Source: Calditrichota bacterium
Lineage (GTDB): Bacteria > Electryoneota > RPQS01
DNA: 13,863 nt
Assembly: GCA_020057985.1 (NCBI GenBank)
Contig: JAGVEU010000382.1
Coordinates: forward strand, 1-13,863
Direction of reading: 5' to 3'
Of this stretch, positions 1-6,608 are shown piece by piece (the stretch's first letter is position 1; each line of letters opens with the position of its first letter). The notes under the pieces are model-generated. The model was not told the origin of the DNA. It ran no database searches and saw nothing but the letters and a program-made list of their open reading frames with translations. Position numbers and translations under genes: made by a program.

Positions 1-1071
1 ATAGATTCGGTAATTCAATGGTACAGGTCTCATTTGCAGTTTCCCGAATCCGCGGAAGATGACGAGTACCGGCTTCTGGCTTCAGACCTCTATGATCGCG
101 TGATGCAGCCTCTCGCGAATGACCTTGAAGGTGCTCGCACGATTATCGTGGCTCCCGACGGCGCATTGAACCTGGTTTCATTTGCAGGTCTTATTGGCGA
201 ACGCGACGAATATCTGATCGAAAGGTATGCCATCCACTATGTGTCGTCGGGACGCGACTTGCTCCGAATGGGGCGGGAGTCCACCCGAGGTGCTGGCTTG
301 TTGGTTCTGGGTGGTTCGGATTGCGATGCGTATGCTGACAAGCGCGATATGCCAAACGCGGTGAAGTCCAAATCCACGCGCCGAAGGAACATTTTTCTCT
401 CTGGCGCGGCAAGTGAAGCCAGGCTGGTAGCGGATCAGTGGCGAAAAGCGTGTAGTGAGCCGGTAACGATGCTGACCGGTTCCGAGGCAAGCGAAGAGAA
501 CTTCAAGCGTGATGCCGCGGGGAAACGAGTCATTCACGTGGCGTCGCACGGATTCTACGCGTCATCAAGAACGGAGGATGCATCGGGAACCCGTGGGTGG
601 CCTGGAATGGACACGCTGGCTGTCGGCGAGAATCGACTGTTATGTTCGGGGCTCTTGCTGGCGGGATCTAACCTCTGCGATGTGGATGAGAGTCACTCTG
701 GAGATGAAGATGGTGTGCTGACGGCGGAGGAGGTCGCCGGAATGGATTTGAGCGGGACTGAACTGGTTGTTCTTTCGGCCTGCGAATCTGGATTAGGTAA
801 AGTGGAAGATGGCGAAGGAGTGTATGGCCTTCGGCGCGCATTCCAGACGGCGGGTGCCCAGACGGTCATAAGCGCTCTGTGGTCTGTGTCCGATCAAAGC
901 ACGGCGAATTTAATGGGCAGCCTCTACCGCTCGCAAAGTGATAATCTTCCTCAGATCCTGCACGATATCGAACTGAGCAGGATCCACGAATTGCGAGCCA
1001 GTGGTCAGTCGGACCATCCCTTAAACTGGGCGGCTTTCGTGGCAATCGGTGATTGGAAATTCAAGAGATGA
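1..1071 (+). CDS. CHAT-domain (caspase-fold) protease, 5'-truncated by the window edge
   Basis: This is the C-terminal 356 residues of a CHAT-domain protein. The frame is open from base 1 without a stop, so the true start lies upstream; the TTG at 34 is not a credible start. CHAT domains are clan CD cysteine peptidases, usually at the C-terminus of TPR proteins, so an N-terminal TPR array off-window is likely (family knowledge). The catalytic pair is visible: His in 'VIHVASHGF' (codon 547-549) and Cys in 'VVLSACESGLG' (codon 781-783). The typical downstream block 'GVYGLRRAFQTAGAQTVI' and the family-like ending 'SDHPLNWAAFVAIGDW' are also present, so the C-terminus is complete. No signal peptide is visible in this part, so a cytoplasmic location is inferred. 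The gene ends in tandem stops (TGA TAA) and is followed after 37 bases by the sigma factor gene, which suggests an operon. Its substrate is unknown; the anti-sigma factor two genes downstream is one candidate. Confidence 0.93.
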   Translation: MDSVIQWYRSHLQFPESAEDDEYRLLASDLYDRVMQPLANDLEGARTIIVAPDGALNLVSFAGLIGERDEYLIERYAIHYVSSGRDLLRMGRESTRGAGLLVLGGSDCDAYADKRDMPNAVKSKSTRRRNIFLSGAASEARLVADQWRKACSEPVTMLTGSEASEENFKRDAAGKRVIHVASHGFYASSRTEDASGTRGWPGMDTLAVGENRLLCSGLLLAGSNLCDVDESHSGDEDGVLTAEEVAGMDLSGTELVVLSACESGLGKVEDGEGVYGLRRAFQTAGAQTVISALWSVSDQSTANLMGSLYRSQSDNLPQILHDIELSRIHELRASGQSDHPLNWAAFVAIGDWKFKR

Positions 1072-1075
1072 TAAT

Positions 1076-1091
1076 CCCCGGGAGTCCGGGG
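1076..1091 (+). promoter_or_regulatory. GC-only hairpin between protease and sigma gene
   Basis: A perfect 6-bp stem (CCCCGG / CCGGGG) with a 4-base loop GAGT begins five bases after the protease stop codon. It is followed only by TAGTTTGAG, a poor U tract. It could be a weak attenuator that lowers sigma expression relative to the protease, or an RNA stability element. The Shine-Dalgarno of the sigma gene (GAGG, 1098-1101) follows directly. Confidence 0.5.
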
Positions 1092-1108
1092 TAGTTTGAG
1101 GCATTGAG

Positions 1109-1588
1109 GTGGCAGAACCATCGGCAGACGGTTGGAATACGCTTCTGGAGCTTGCCCAAAAGGGTGACAGCAAGGCTCTCGATGAATTGTGCCGAAAAAT
1201 AGGTGCAAGATTGGCGACTATCGTACAATATAGACTACGAGGGTGGCCATCTCAGGCACTCGAGGACATTGTTCAGGACACACTCATGATATTTTACAAT
1301 AAAATAATGCAGATTGACTCCAATCCACATCTCTATGCTGTCCGCATTTTGAGCAACAAGATCGGTGATGCATTGCGGAGTCATCAGAGTTCAAGGGAAG
1401 TGTCCTTCGAACGATTGGGAGAGGATGTTACTGCACCGGACGGGTTGTTTCGGCGGGAAATAGCGGTTGCGTTGACTGCGGAAGCAGAATTTGCGAGGGA
1501 TGTGGAAACAATTGACCTGATTACATATTCGGCGGGCACTAAAGAAGCTGCCGAAGTTTGGACAGATCTACTTCCTGAGTGTACTTAA
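1109..1588 (+). CDS. ECF-like RNA polymerase sigma factor, region 2 part (frameshifted gene)
   Basis: This is the N-terminal part of a sigma-70 family factor of the extracytoplasmic-function type, which directs RNA polymerase to a specific promoter set. GTG at 1109 is chosen because GAGG (1098-1101) lies 7 bases upstream. Residues about 10-90 hold region 2, with 'ALEDIVQDTLMIFYNKI' as the region 2.2 helix and 'LYAVRILSNKIGDALRSH' as region 2.3/2.4. The frame follows the family up to 'VETIDLI' (about residue 138). It then runs into an unrelated 21-residue tail and stops at 1588. Region 4 is found intact in the next frame from 1524 (separate entry). Joined, the product would be about 204 residues, a normal length. 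As read, this 159-residue protein lacks the -35 recognition domain and would probably not act as a sigma factor. The cause may be a real mutation, recoding or a sequence error. Confidence 0.85.
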   Translation: MAEPSADGWNTLLELAQKGDSKALDELCRKIGARLATIVQYRLRGWPSQALEDIVQDTLMIFYNKIMQIDSNPHLYAVRILSNKIGDALRSHQSSREVSFERLGEDVTAPDGLFRREIAVALTAEAEFARDVETIDLITYSAGTKEAAEVWTDLLPECT

Positions 1589-1724
1589 TGGGCAGACCAG
1601 TGCGGAAATCTGGGAGTTCTTCAGGGCAGCGGAGCCGGGGCTCAAGCGTACGACCTTCGATTCCAAGGCGTGTCGCTGTCGAGAACGGTTATGGAGATTA
1701 GTCAGAGGACAGATCCAGGAGTAG
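1524..1724 (+). pseudogene. Sigma factor region 4, displaced into another frame
   Basis: Frame 3 encodes a sigma region 4 helix-turn-helix from 1524 to the TAG at 1722-1724: 'HIRRALKKLPKFGQIYFLS', then 'VLNGQTSAEIWEFFRAAEP', then 'CRCRERLWRLV'. It has no plausible start or ribosome site of its own. An in-frame TGA at 1518-1520 closes it just upstream, so the frame change must lie between 1519 and 1588; fit to the family places it at about 1520-1526. Removing one base (for example A1523) joins 'VETIDLI' directly to 'HIRRALKKLP'. This is the C-terminal half of the gene at 1109. Its TAG lies 10 bases before the anti-sigma ATG, which fits an intact ancestral sigma/anti-sigma pair. Confidence 0.82.
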
Positions 1725-1734
1725 GGGTATTTTA

Positions 1735-2595
1735 ATGACACATTGTACGGACCAGAACTTAGGCAGACTCCTTGCTCATTATGAGAACGGCGGACTCGGC
1801 GAAGAAGAGAGCAAATTCTTCGAGTTGCATCTCATGGAGTGCGATTATTGCCACGAGAGGCTCATAGAGATGAGACCCGTCGTCAGTGCCTTGCATAACC
1901 ACTCTGAGGAATTCGTGGAGCACCTACGTCAAGAGGGCGTGCAGCTCGACGAACTCAAGCGACAGTGGATGACGTCATGTCGCAGGCGTGGTTTTCTTTC
2001 CGATCTGCGAACGAAGTGGTCGCTTTTCTGGGAGAGCCTGATCAGGCCTCGCGTGTGGATTCCCGCGACGAGTACAGTAGCAGCCGTGTTCATAACCCTG
2101 TTCAGTTTCCTGCCGAAAAACCAATTAGTTCCAACCAACTATCTTGCCTATCTCGCCTTCGATAAGCTCAGTTATCAGTCCATGGAGCTTCGGGATAGCC
2201 CCGAAACCGACGCACACACACAGTTTGAGAAAGCGATGGCGTACTATCTGGTTGATGACTATGCCAGCGCGGCTGCGCAGTTGCAACGTGCTGTGGAGAT
2301 GAGTCCGGACAGGGCGAATTGGTGGCTTTACCTTGGCGTATGCTACTATCTTCAGAACATGCCCGATCAGGCGATTCCGGCACTGGCCAAAGCAGACTCT
2401 TTGTCCGAACTATCTCTTCAGATCAAGGCAAGATGGTATCTGGCACAAGCTTTGTTGGCAAAGGGGGATGCAGGCAAGGCTGTTCCACTCTTGAAATGGA
2501 TCCAAGCACAAAACCGGGCATATTCCGGGAGGGCGGATACTCTGCTGGCAAATGTGGACGCCGCCGACAAGCAAAAAACGAGGCACCCAAGATAG
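1735..2595 (+). CDS. Membrane anti-sigma factor: zf-HC2 zinc finger, one TM helix, TPR domain
   Basis: A 286-residue putative anti-sigma factor that would hold the upstream sigma factor at the membrane. Residues 32-39 carry the zf-HC2/ZAS signature His-x3-Cys-x2-Cys (H32, C36, C39 in 'HLMECDYC'). A linker with a basic cluster near 'CRRRG' leads to one transmembrane segment at about 107-126 ('VWIPATSTVAAVFITLFSF'). The distal part, about 160-280, is helical and reads as three TPR-like units, such as 'AMAYYLVDDYASAAAQLQRA' and 'LYLGVCYYLQNMPDQAIPAL'. An N-terminal zinc finger predicts that the TPRs are outside the cytoplasm, where they could sense a partner. The ATG at 1735 has AGGAG (1717-1721) and a G-rich stretch upstream. 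It starts 10 bases after the sigma region 4 stop, which implies co-transcription. The intrinsic terminator at 2636 ends the unit. Confidence 0.9.
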   Translation: MTHCTDQNLGRLLAHYENGGLGEEESKFFELHLMECDYCHERLIEMRPVVSALHNHSEEFVEHLRQEGVQLDELKRQWMTSCRRRGFLSDLRTKWSLFWESLIRPRVWIPATSTVAAVFITLFSFLPKNQLVPTNYLAYLAFDKLSYQSMELRDSPETDAHTQFEKAMAYYLVDDYASAAAQLQRAVEMSPDRANWWLYLGVCYYLQNMPDQAIPALAKADSLSELSLQIKARWYLAQALLAKGDAGKAVPLLKWIQAQNRAYSGRADTLLANVDAADKQKTRHPR

Positions 2596-2635
2596 CTTCT
2601 GTTTGGTAATACTACATGATCTGACCTTTGTGGAG

Positions 2636-2670
2636 CCTCCGGTCGAAATGGCCGGAGGTTTTATTATTTT
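2636..2670 (+). terminator. Rho-independent terminator of the CHAT/sigma/anti-sigma operon
   Basis: A 7-bp perfect stem CCTCCGG (2636-2642) / CCGGAGG (2652-2658) extends by a G·U and a C-G pair to a five-base loop GAAAT. It is followed at once by the T-rich tract TTTTATTATTTT (2659-2670). It sits 41 bases after the anti-sigma stop and is the clearest intrinsic terminator in the window. Confidence 0.92.
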
Positions 2671-2763
2671 CTCGCGGGTGTTGGATAAGCAATCAATTCA
2701 ACTCGCAACATGCGGAGGTTAAGTATTTGAGTCGATCCTGAAGGAGGAAGGAAGGATATCCTA

Positions 2764-2820
2764 ATGAGACTAAAGGACTTATTAGAGCACACGATCCGGC
2801 AATCCCCTCATCCAGCCTAA
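2764..2820 (+). CDS. Possible 18-residue leader peptide
   Basis: ATG AGA CTA to TAA encodes 'MRLKDLLEHTIRQSPHPA'. It is preceded by an unusually strong purine tract, AAGGAGG at 2741-2747 and GAAGGA at 2751-2756; the second lies 7 bases from the ATG. It resembles no leader I recognise: it has no run of one amino acid. It may be a small peptide, a leader, or the remnant of an eroded gene. Confidence 0.22.
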   Translation: MRLKDLLEHTIRQSPHPA

Positions 2821-2884
2821 CGATTTTCGATTGTTACTGCAAGGTTTCGGGTTTTCGTCCAATAACATCGGTAGGGGCCGCTTA

Positions 2885-2900
2885 CCGGTTCGACAACCGG
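2885..2900. promoter_or_regulatory. Perfect dyad 1 (CCGGTT-cgac-AACCGG)
   Basis: Six-base arms with a 4-base spacer. The dyad is flanked by direct copies of GGCCGCTT at 2876-2883 and 2906-2913. It could be a dimeric regulator site or an RNA hairpin in the leader of the gene at 3004. Confidence 0.4.
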
Positions 2901-2920
2901 CGAATGGCCGCTTGTCACTA

Positions 2921-2938
2921 CTGCCAACCCGTTGGCAG
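2921..2938. promoter_or_regulatory. Perfect dyad 2 (CTGCCAAC-cc-GTTGGCAG)
   Basis: Perfect eight-base arms around two bases make an 18-bp dyad, centred 37 bp from dyad 1 and 65 bases upstream of the ATG at 3004. The form suits an operator for a homodimeric helix-turn-helix regulator. No U tract follows, so termination is unlikely. Confidence 0.45.
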
Positions 2939-3003
2939 ATCACGCCGAAGCGACCACACCGCTGATGACTAATTCCGAAATCCAGAATCTGAAGGAGAAC
3001 ACC

Positions 3004-4188
3004 ATGTCAGCTCTAAAGCGTACTGTACTTCTCGCTGCGTTTTTCGCGTTTGATTCATTGATCGCGTTTGCACAGCATAATTTTCCACCGACGGACGACT
3101 CTTATGTAGGTCAAAACGACTGTGTCACAAACTACGGAACTGACCAGAGGCTGCGGACTAGAAATAGATTCGGTGGTGGAGGTTCGGAACACTGGGAAGT
3201 GGATACGGCCATCAAGTTTAAGCTGTGGTCAATTCCTCAGGGGACGACCATAATTTCCGCACGATTGAATCTGTACTACTACGCCAATTGGGATAATAAT
3301 CCGATTGGAAGGAATCTACCGCTATACCGCTTGCTGAGTGATTGGGGTGAGGACACGCTGACTTGGTGTAATCTGCCCGAGCGTGCTCCGACTGAGTCCG
3401 CAAGTTCTGTTGTACCGCGTTCGTTCGGTTGGATGAGTTGGGATGTTACTGCGGACGTACAGGATTTCGTCAATCGGTCATCCCCTAATTATGGATGGTT
3501 CCTGACAGATCCTGTTCCCTACAGCAATTACAACATTCCCCAGACTTGGTGGTACAGTAAGGAACACGCAGATCACCGGCCTTATCTTGAAGTCGTTATA
3601 GCAGGAGACAACCGAGCACCCGTTGCGGAAGCAGGTGACACATATGGCGGATCAGTTGGACAATCCATGACCTTTGATGCGTCACAGAGCCACGACCCGG
3701 ATCCCGGTGATTATATCGCGGGCTATCGGTGGGACTGGAACAATGACGGTACATGGGATACCGGATGGTTAGAAAACCCGGTCATCATGTACTCCTACGA
3801 CAGCACATACCACGGACAATTGAAACTCGAAGTGCGCGATAGCCACGATGCGACAGGGATAGACTCGGCGCGAGTGGACATCAGCGTCGTAAGCGGAACG
3901 CAAGTTCCTGACGAGCAAATCGTGACCGATTACTCTCTGATGCAGAACTTCCCGAACCCCTTCAACGCAGTAACCACGATCTTGTTTGATCTTCCGAATG
4001 CTGGATATATCTCTCTATGTCTATTTGATGCTCTTGGTCGCGAAGTGGCTGTGCTGGAAGAGGACAATCTTCAAGCTGGGAGTCATCGTGTCACGTTTGA
4101 CGGTTCCAATCTGGCAACAGGTATGTACTTTTGCCGCCTTCGATCCGGCTCGTTTGCGGACACCAAGAAGATGCTGCTCGTGAAGTGA
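3004..4188 (+). CDS. Secreted DNRLRE-PKD protein with T9SS-type C-terminal sorting domain
   Basis: A 394-residue exported surface protein. ATG 3004 is preferred over an in-frame TTG at 2932 because AAGGAG (2992-2997) lies 6 bases upstream and the product then begins with a signal peptide ('SALKRTVLLAAFFAF', cleavage after 'IAFA'). Residues about 28-200 form a DNRLRE (CBM96-like) jelly-roll domain with the namesake-like motif 'DQRLR' (47-51), 'AIKFKLWSIPQGTTIISARL' and 'WDVTADVQDFV'. A PKD domain follows at 203-297 ('ASQSHDPDPGD', 'YRWDWNNDG'). Residues 310-394 are the sorting-type domain ('YSLMQNFPNPFN', 'LFDALGREVAVL', 'GMYFCRL', ending 'KKMLLVK'). Related domains carry cargo through type IX secretion or similar export in several phyla; whether this organism has that machinery cannot be seen here. 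The role is probably adhesion or glycan contact; no catalytic motif is visible. Confidence 0.9.
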   Translation: MSALKRTVLLAAFFAFDSLIAFAQHNFPPTDDSYVGQNDCVTNYGTDQRLRTRNRFGGGGSEHWEVDTAIKFKLWSIPQGTTIISARLNLYYYANWDNNPIGRNLPLYRLLSDWGEDTLTWCNLPERAPTESASSVVPRSFGWMSWDVTADVQDFVNRSSPNYGWFLTDPVPYSNYNIPQTWWYSKEHADHRPYLEVVIAGDNRAPVAEAGDTYGGSVGQSMTFDASQSHDPDPGDYIAGYRWDWNNDGTWDTGWLENPVIMYSYDSTYHGQLKLEVRDSHDATGIDSARVDISVVSGTQVPDEQIVTDYSLMQNFPNPFNAVTTILFDLPNAGYISLCLFDALGREVAVLEEDNLQAGSHRVTFDGSNLATGMYFCRLRSGSFADTKKMLLVK

Positions 4189-4334
4189 GAAGTCGGCGCG
4201 ACACCAAAAGTCCGGCAAATATAGCCGAAGAACTGTCGGTACTCCTGCTCCACTTAACATAATCAGCTGCGCTCAGTTGAAGCTTTGAGATCAATAACAT
4301 TCCGTACAACTAATAGAGAATTGAGAGGTTCAGA

Positions 4335-6587
4335 ATGAAAACTCGATTTATTGTCACTGCTCATTTACTGCTTGCGGCATGTTTTCCCCTAGCTTTCGCG
4401 CAAGCACAAAGCCAGTCGACTGAAAAGCAGATTACAGTTGCTGCTGACTCGTTGCCTGAAATCATACAATTCAGTGCCGAGTCTCTGACGAAAGAACCAC
4501 CACTCCTAACGCCAAAAAACGGATCGCCATTGATAACTGTAACGGACTATTTTTGGATGGACTTCAATCCTTCCAGCAATGACCACACTATTGACGGCGG
4601 ATGGTTCGAGGGATCTGAATCCTGGAATTGCGCCCGCGACGCTTGGGAACCTAACGGAAATGGCGATCCATTTGATGACACACCTCAGGTTGGATGGTGC
4701 GCTCTTCACGGAATCTGCTGCGAAGTGCGACACGATCAAGACCTATCTGACGGTACATCCTCTCTCGGTGCATGGTGCAGTTGTGCAAAAGAGACCGGCG
4801 GTGCAACATCAGATGAAGATTCTTATGGTTGGGTTTCGATCAGCCAGCCCTTCGATCTCGGCGGATTTGTGAATACGTCCCTTCCTGGATTTCAATTCAA
4901 TGATGTCTCATGCTGGTTTGACTACAAGATTGATGCGCGTGATGCAGGAGGCGCTCAAGATTTCAATGACACACGCAGCTGTGTCTATTTCAATATCTAT
5001 CTAAGTGACGGCACAAATGAGTGGCCGTTGGCATATCGTTTTCGATCAGACGCAGATGATGCACCTCCGGAAACGCACGGTGGTTACGCAATGGACTTAT
5101 GGGATCCCTCATATGCGGCACCACACGGTGCCAATCCTGACTACACCTATAACGATATTGGAATCAGTGGGTATGTTACAGGATATGACGCACAAGGACA
5201 GGCACTCTTTGCTCCGCTTTACGAGCTTTTCAATACTTACGGTAACTCGTACACTATCAAATTCAAGCTCAATGTGAATCTGATCGGAGGGTGGGGTGGT
5301 GGATCTGAGAGATATCGCTTCTGGGTTGATGATGTGCAACTGGGATGCGTTTACCAATACGACACCCCGCAGCCGACGATACAGTTCTTCACAGATCCGA
5401 GCGACGCTGGGAGCATCGTGTTCGACGGCAGTACATTCACAAACGGACAGAGCACTACTCGAGCTAACGGAATCTATCCGGTCTCGGCTTCCCCTGCAAC
5501 TCATTATGCTTTTCAAAGTTGGTCCACGACTGCTGGAGTAAGTGTAGCGAACTCGAATGCCCAGTCTACTTCGTCAACTGTTACAGATAACGGCAGCATT
5601 ACTGCACACTTCAATTGGACCAATCATGCTCCCAATACGCCGGGTACCCCTTCTGGTCCAACGTCCGGATCCGCTGGTGTTCTGTATACATATTCCACGT
5701 CAACGAGCGATCCGGATGGCTGCGATATCTATTATTTGTTCGACTGGGGAGACGGCAGCAATAGTGGATGGGTGGGCGCGAGCTTTCCACACAGTTGGAA
5801 CGTGGCAGGGACATACTACGTCAGGGCAAAGGCCAAAGATCATCATGACGCGGAGAGCGGGTGGTCATCTTCGCTCACGGTAATCATCGTAGGTCCGCGG
5901 ACGATCCACTTCTACGTCAATCCGACGTCCGGTGGCAGAATAGTCTTCGACGGGACCCCATTTGACCACGGTTCGACGACACAGCGCTCGGACGGACCCT
6001 ATCCCTTGTCCGCTTTGCCCAATTCCGGCTTCTTTTTTCTGCAATGGCAGACAAGCGGGGGAATTACTGTGGATAATCTATACACAACTCCTACGACTGC
6101 TCACGTAACAGGCAACGGTGACATAACCGCCGTCTATAATCGTCCGCCGACCGTGCCGAATCCTCCCAGTGGGCCACCAACGGGCTTTATTGGAATCGCT
6201 TACACCTTCTCCGCGCAGACTGTCGATCAGGAGGCCGATCACATCTATTATAAATTCGACTGGGGTGACGGAAGTGCAAGCGAATGGCTGGGTCCTATTG
6301 CTTCGGGAGTTACCTTTCAGACGACGCACAGTTGGAGCACAGCCTCAACGAAGTTGGTCAAGGTCAAGGCTAAGGATGAGCACGACCGCGAGACAAGCTG
6401 GTCAGGCACAACCGGGATCATCATCTATGACTTCACCGCTATCCCGCACTACGCCGTTGTGATCGGTGAGTGGGATTACCCACCGCTAATAAACAGTGAT
6501 GTTCCCGAGTGCTTGAACGATGCTCTGGGCGTGCAGGCGCGCCTGACAAACACGGACGAATGGCCCGCAGATCATGTGCGCTTCTGA
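4335..6587 (+). CDS. Giant secreted caspase-like protein, N-terminal part: InlB-like/PKD repeats and start of a C14 peptidase
   Basis: 750 residues from ATG 4335 (AGAGG at 4324-4328) to an in-frame TGA. Signal peptide 1-24 ('HLLLAACFPLAFAQA'). Residues about 50-340 form an unassigned, Cys- and Trp-rich beta region ('CALHGICCEV', 'AWCSCAKE'), possibly a lectin-like jelly roll. Two modules follow, each an InlB-like/bacterial repeat plus a PKD domain: 348-522 and 523-699 ('FDWGDGSNSGW' and 'FDWGDGSASEW'). From about 700 a caspase fold begins ('HYAVVIGEWDYP', 'CLNDALGVQARLT'), but the product stops at 'ADHVRF', before the catalytic His. The same frame continues immediately after the TGA with the rest of the peptidase (next entry), so this is the first part of a single gene of about 1,757 codons. 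Read alone, it would be an inactive secreted repeat protein. It lies 146 bases after the sorting-domain gene, in the same direction. Confidence 0.9.
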   Translation: MKTRFIVTAHLLLAACFPLAFAQAQSQSTEKQITVAADSLPEIIQFSAESLTKEPPLLTPKNGSPLITVTDYFWMDFNPSSNDHTIDGGWFEGSESWNCARDAWEPNGNGDPFDDTPQVGWCALHGICCEVRHDQDLSDGTSSLGAWCSCAKETGGATSDEDSYGWVSISQPFDLGGFVNTSLPGFQFNDVSCWFDYKIDARDAGGAQDFNDTRSCVYFNIYLSDGTNEWPLAYRFRSDADDAPPETHGGYAMDLWDPSYAAPHGANPDYTYNDIGISGYVTGYDAQGQALFAPLYELFNTYGNSYTIKFKLNVNLIGGWGGGSERYRFWVDDVQLGCVYQYDTPQPTIQFFTDPSDAGSIVFDGSTFTNGQSTTRANGIYPVSASPATHYAFQSWSTTAGVSVANSNAQSTSSTVTDNGSITAHFNWTNHAPNTPGTPSGPTSGSAGVLYTYSTSTSDPDGCDIYYLFDWGDGSNSGWVGASFPHSWNVAGTYYVRAKAKDHHDAESGWSSSLTVIIVGPRTIHFYVNPTSGGRIVFDGTPFDHGSTTQRSDGPYPLSALPNSGFFFLQWQTSGGITVDNLYTTPTTAHVTGNGDITAVYNRPPTVPNPPSGPPTGFIGIAYTFSAQTVDQEADHIYYKFDWGDGSASEWLGPIASGVTFQTTHSWSTASTKLVKVKAKDEHDRETSWSGTTGIIIYDFTAIPHYAVVIGEWDYPPLINSDVPECLNDALGVQARLTNTDEWPADHVRF
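5376..6431 (+). repeat. Diverged tandem duplication of an InlB-like + PKD module
   Basis: Unit 1 is about 5376-5900 and unit 2 about 5901-6431. Matching landmarks: 'TIQFFTDPSDAGSIVFDG' against 'TIHFYVNPTSGGRIVFDG', 'YPVSASP' against 'YPLSALP', and 'IYYLFDWGDGS' against 'IYYKFDWGDGS'. The similarity is clear in protein and weaker in DNA, so the duplication is old and probably serves as a spacer stalk in front of the peptidase. Confidence 0.8.
6585..6587 (+). other. In-frame TGA inside the caspase-like domain
   Basis: The codons on both sides are in one frame: 'HVRF', TGA, 'ENGSADDVRSDLQW'. The stop falls in the short loop and strand before the helix of the caspase fold, upstream of catalytic His and Cys. 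TGA is used as a genuine stop elsewhere in the window (1069-1071), so a general reassignment is unlikely. A nonsense mutation, a base-call error, or local readthrough/selenocysteine insertion remain possible. Confidence 0.85.
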
Positions 6588-6608
6588 GAAAACGGATCAG
6601 CCGATGAC

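Larger units (their letters stand above)
2671..3003. other. Intergenic region upstream of the DNRLRE gene
   Basis: This 333-base gap separates the terminated signalling operon from the secreted-protein genes. It contains an 18-codon ORF behind a purine-rich Shine-Dalgarno (2741-2820) and two consecutive perfect dyads (2885-2900, 2921-2938). An 8-base direct repeat GGCCGCTT (2876-2883, 2906-2913) flanks the first dyad. I see no confident -35/-10 pair, no long ORF and no tRNA. Confidence 0.6.

Noticed and set aside
2932..2934. TTG start for the DNRLRE protein
   Set aside because: It would put 24 polar residues before the signal peptide and lies within dyad 2; ATG 3004 has a good Shine-Dalgarno.
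5109..5516. 135-codon antisense ORF
   Set aside because: It overlaps the signal-peptide-bearing giant protein gene, with no motif of its own.
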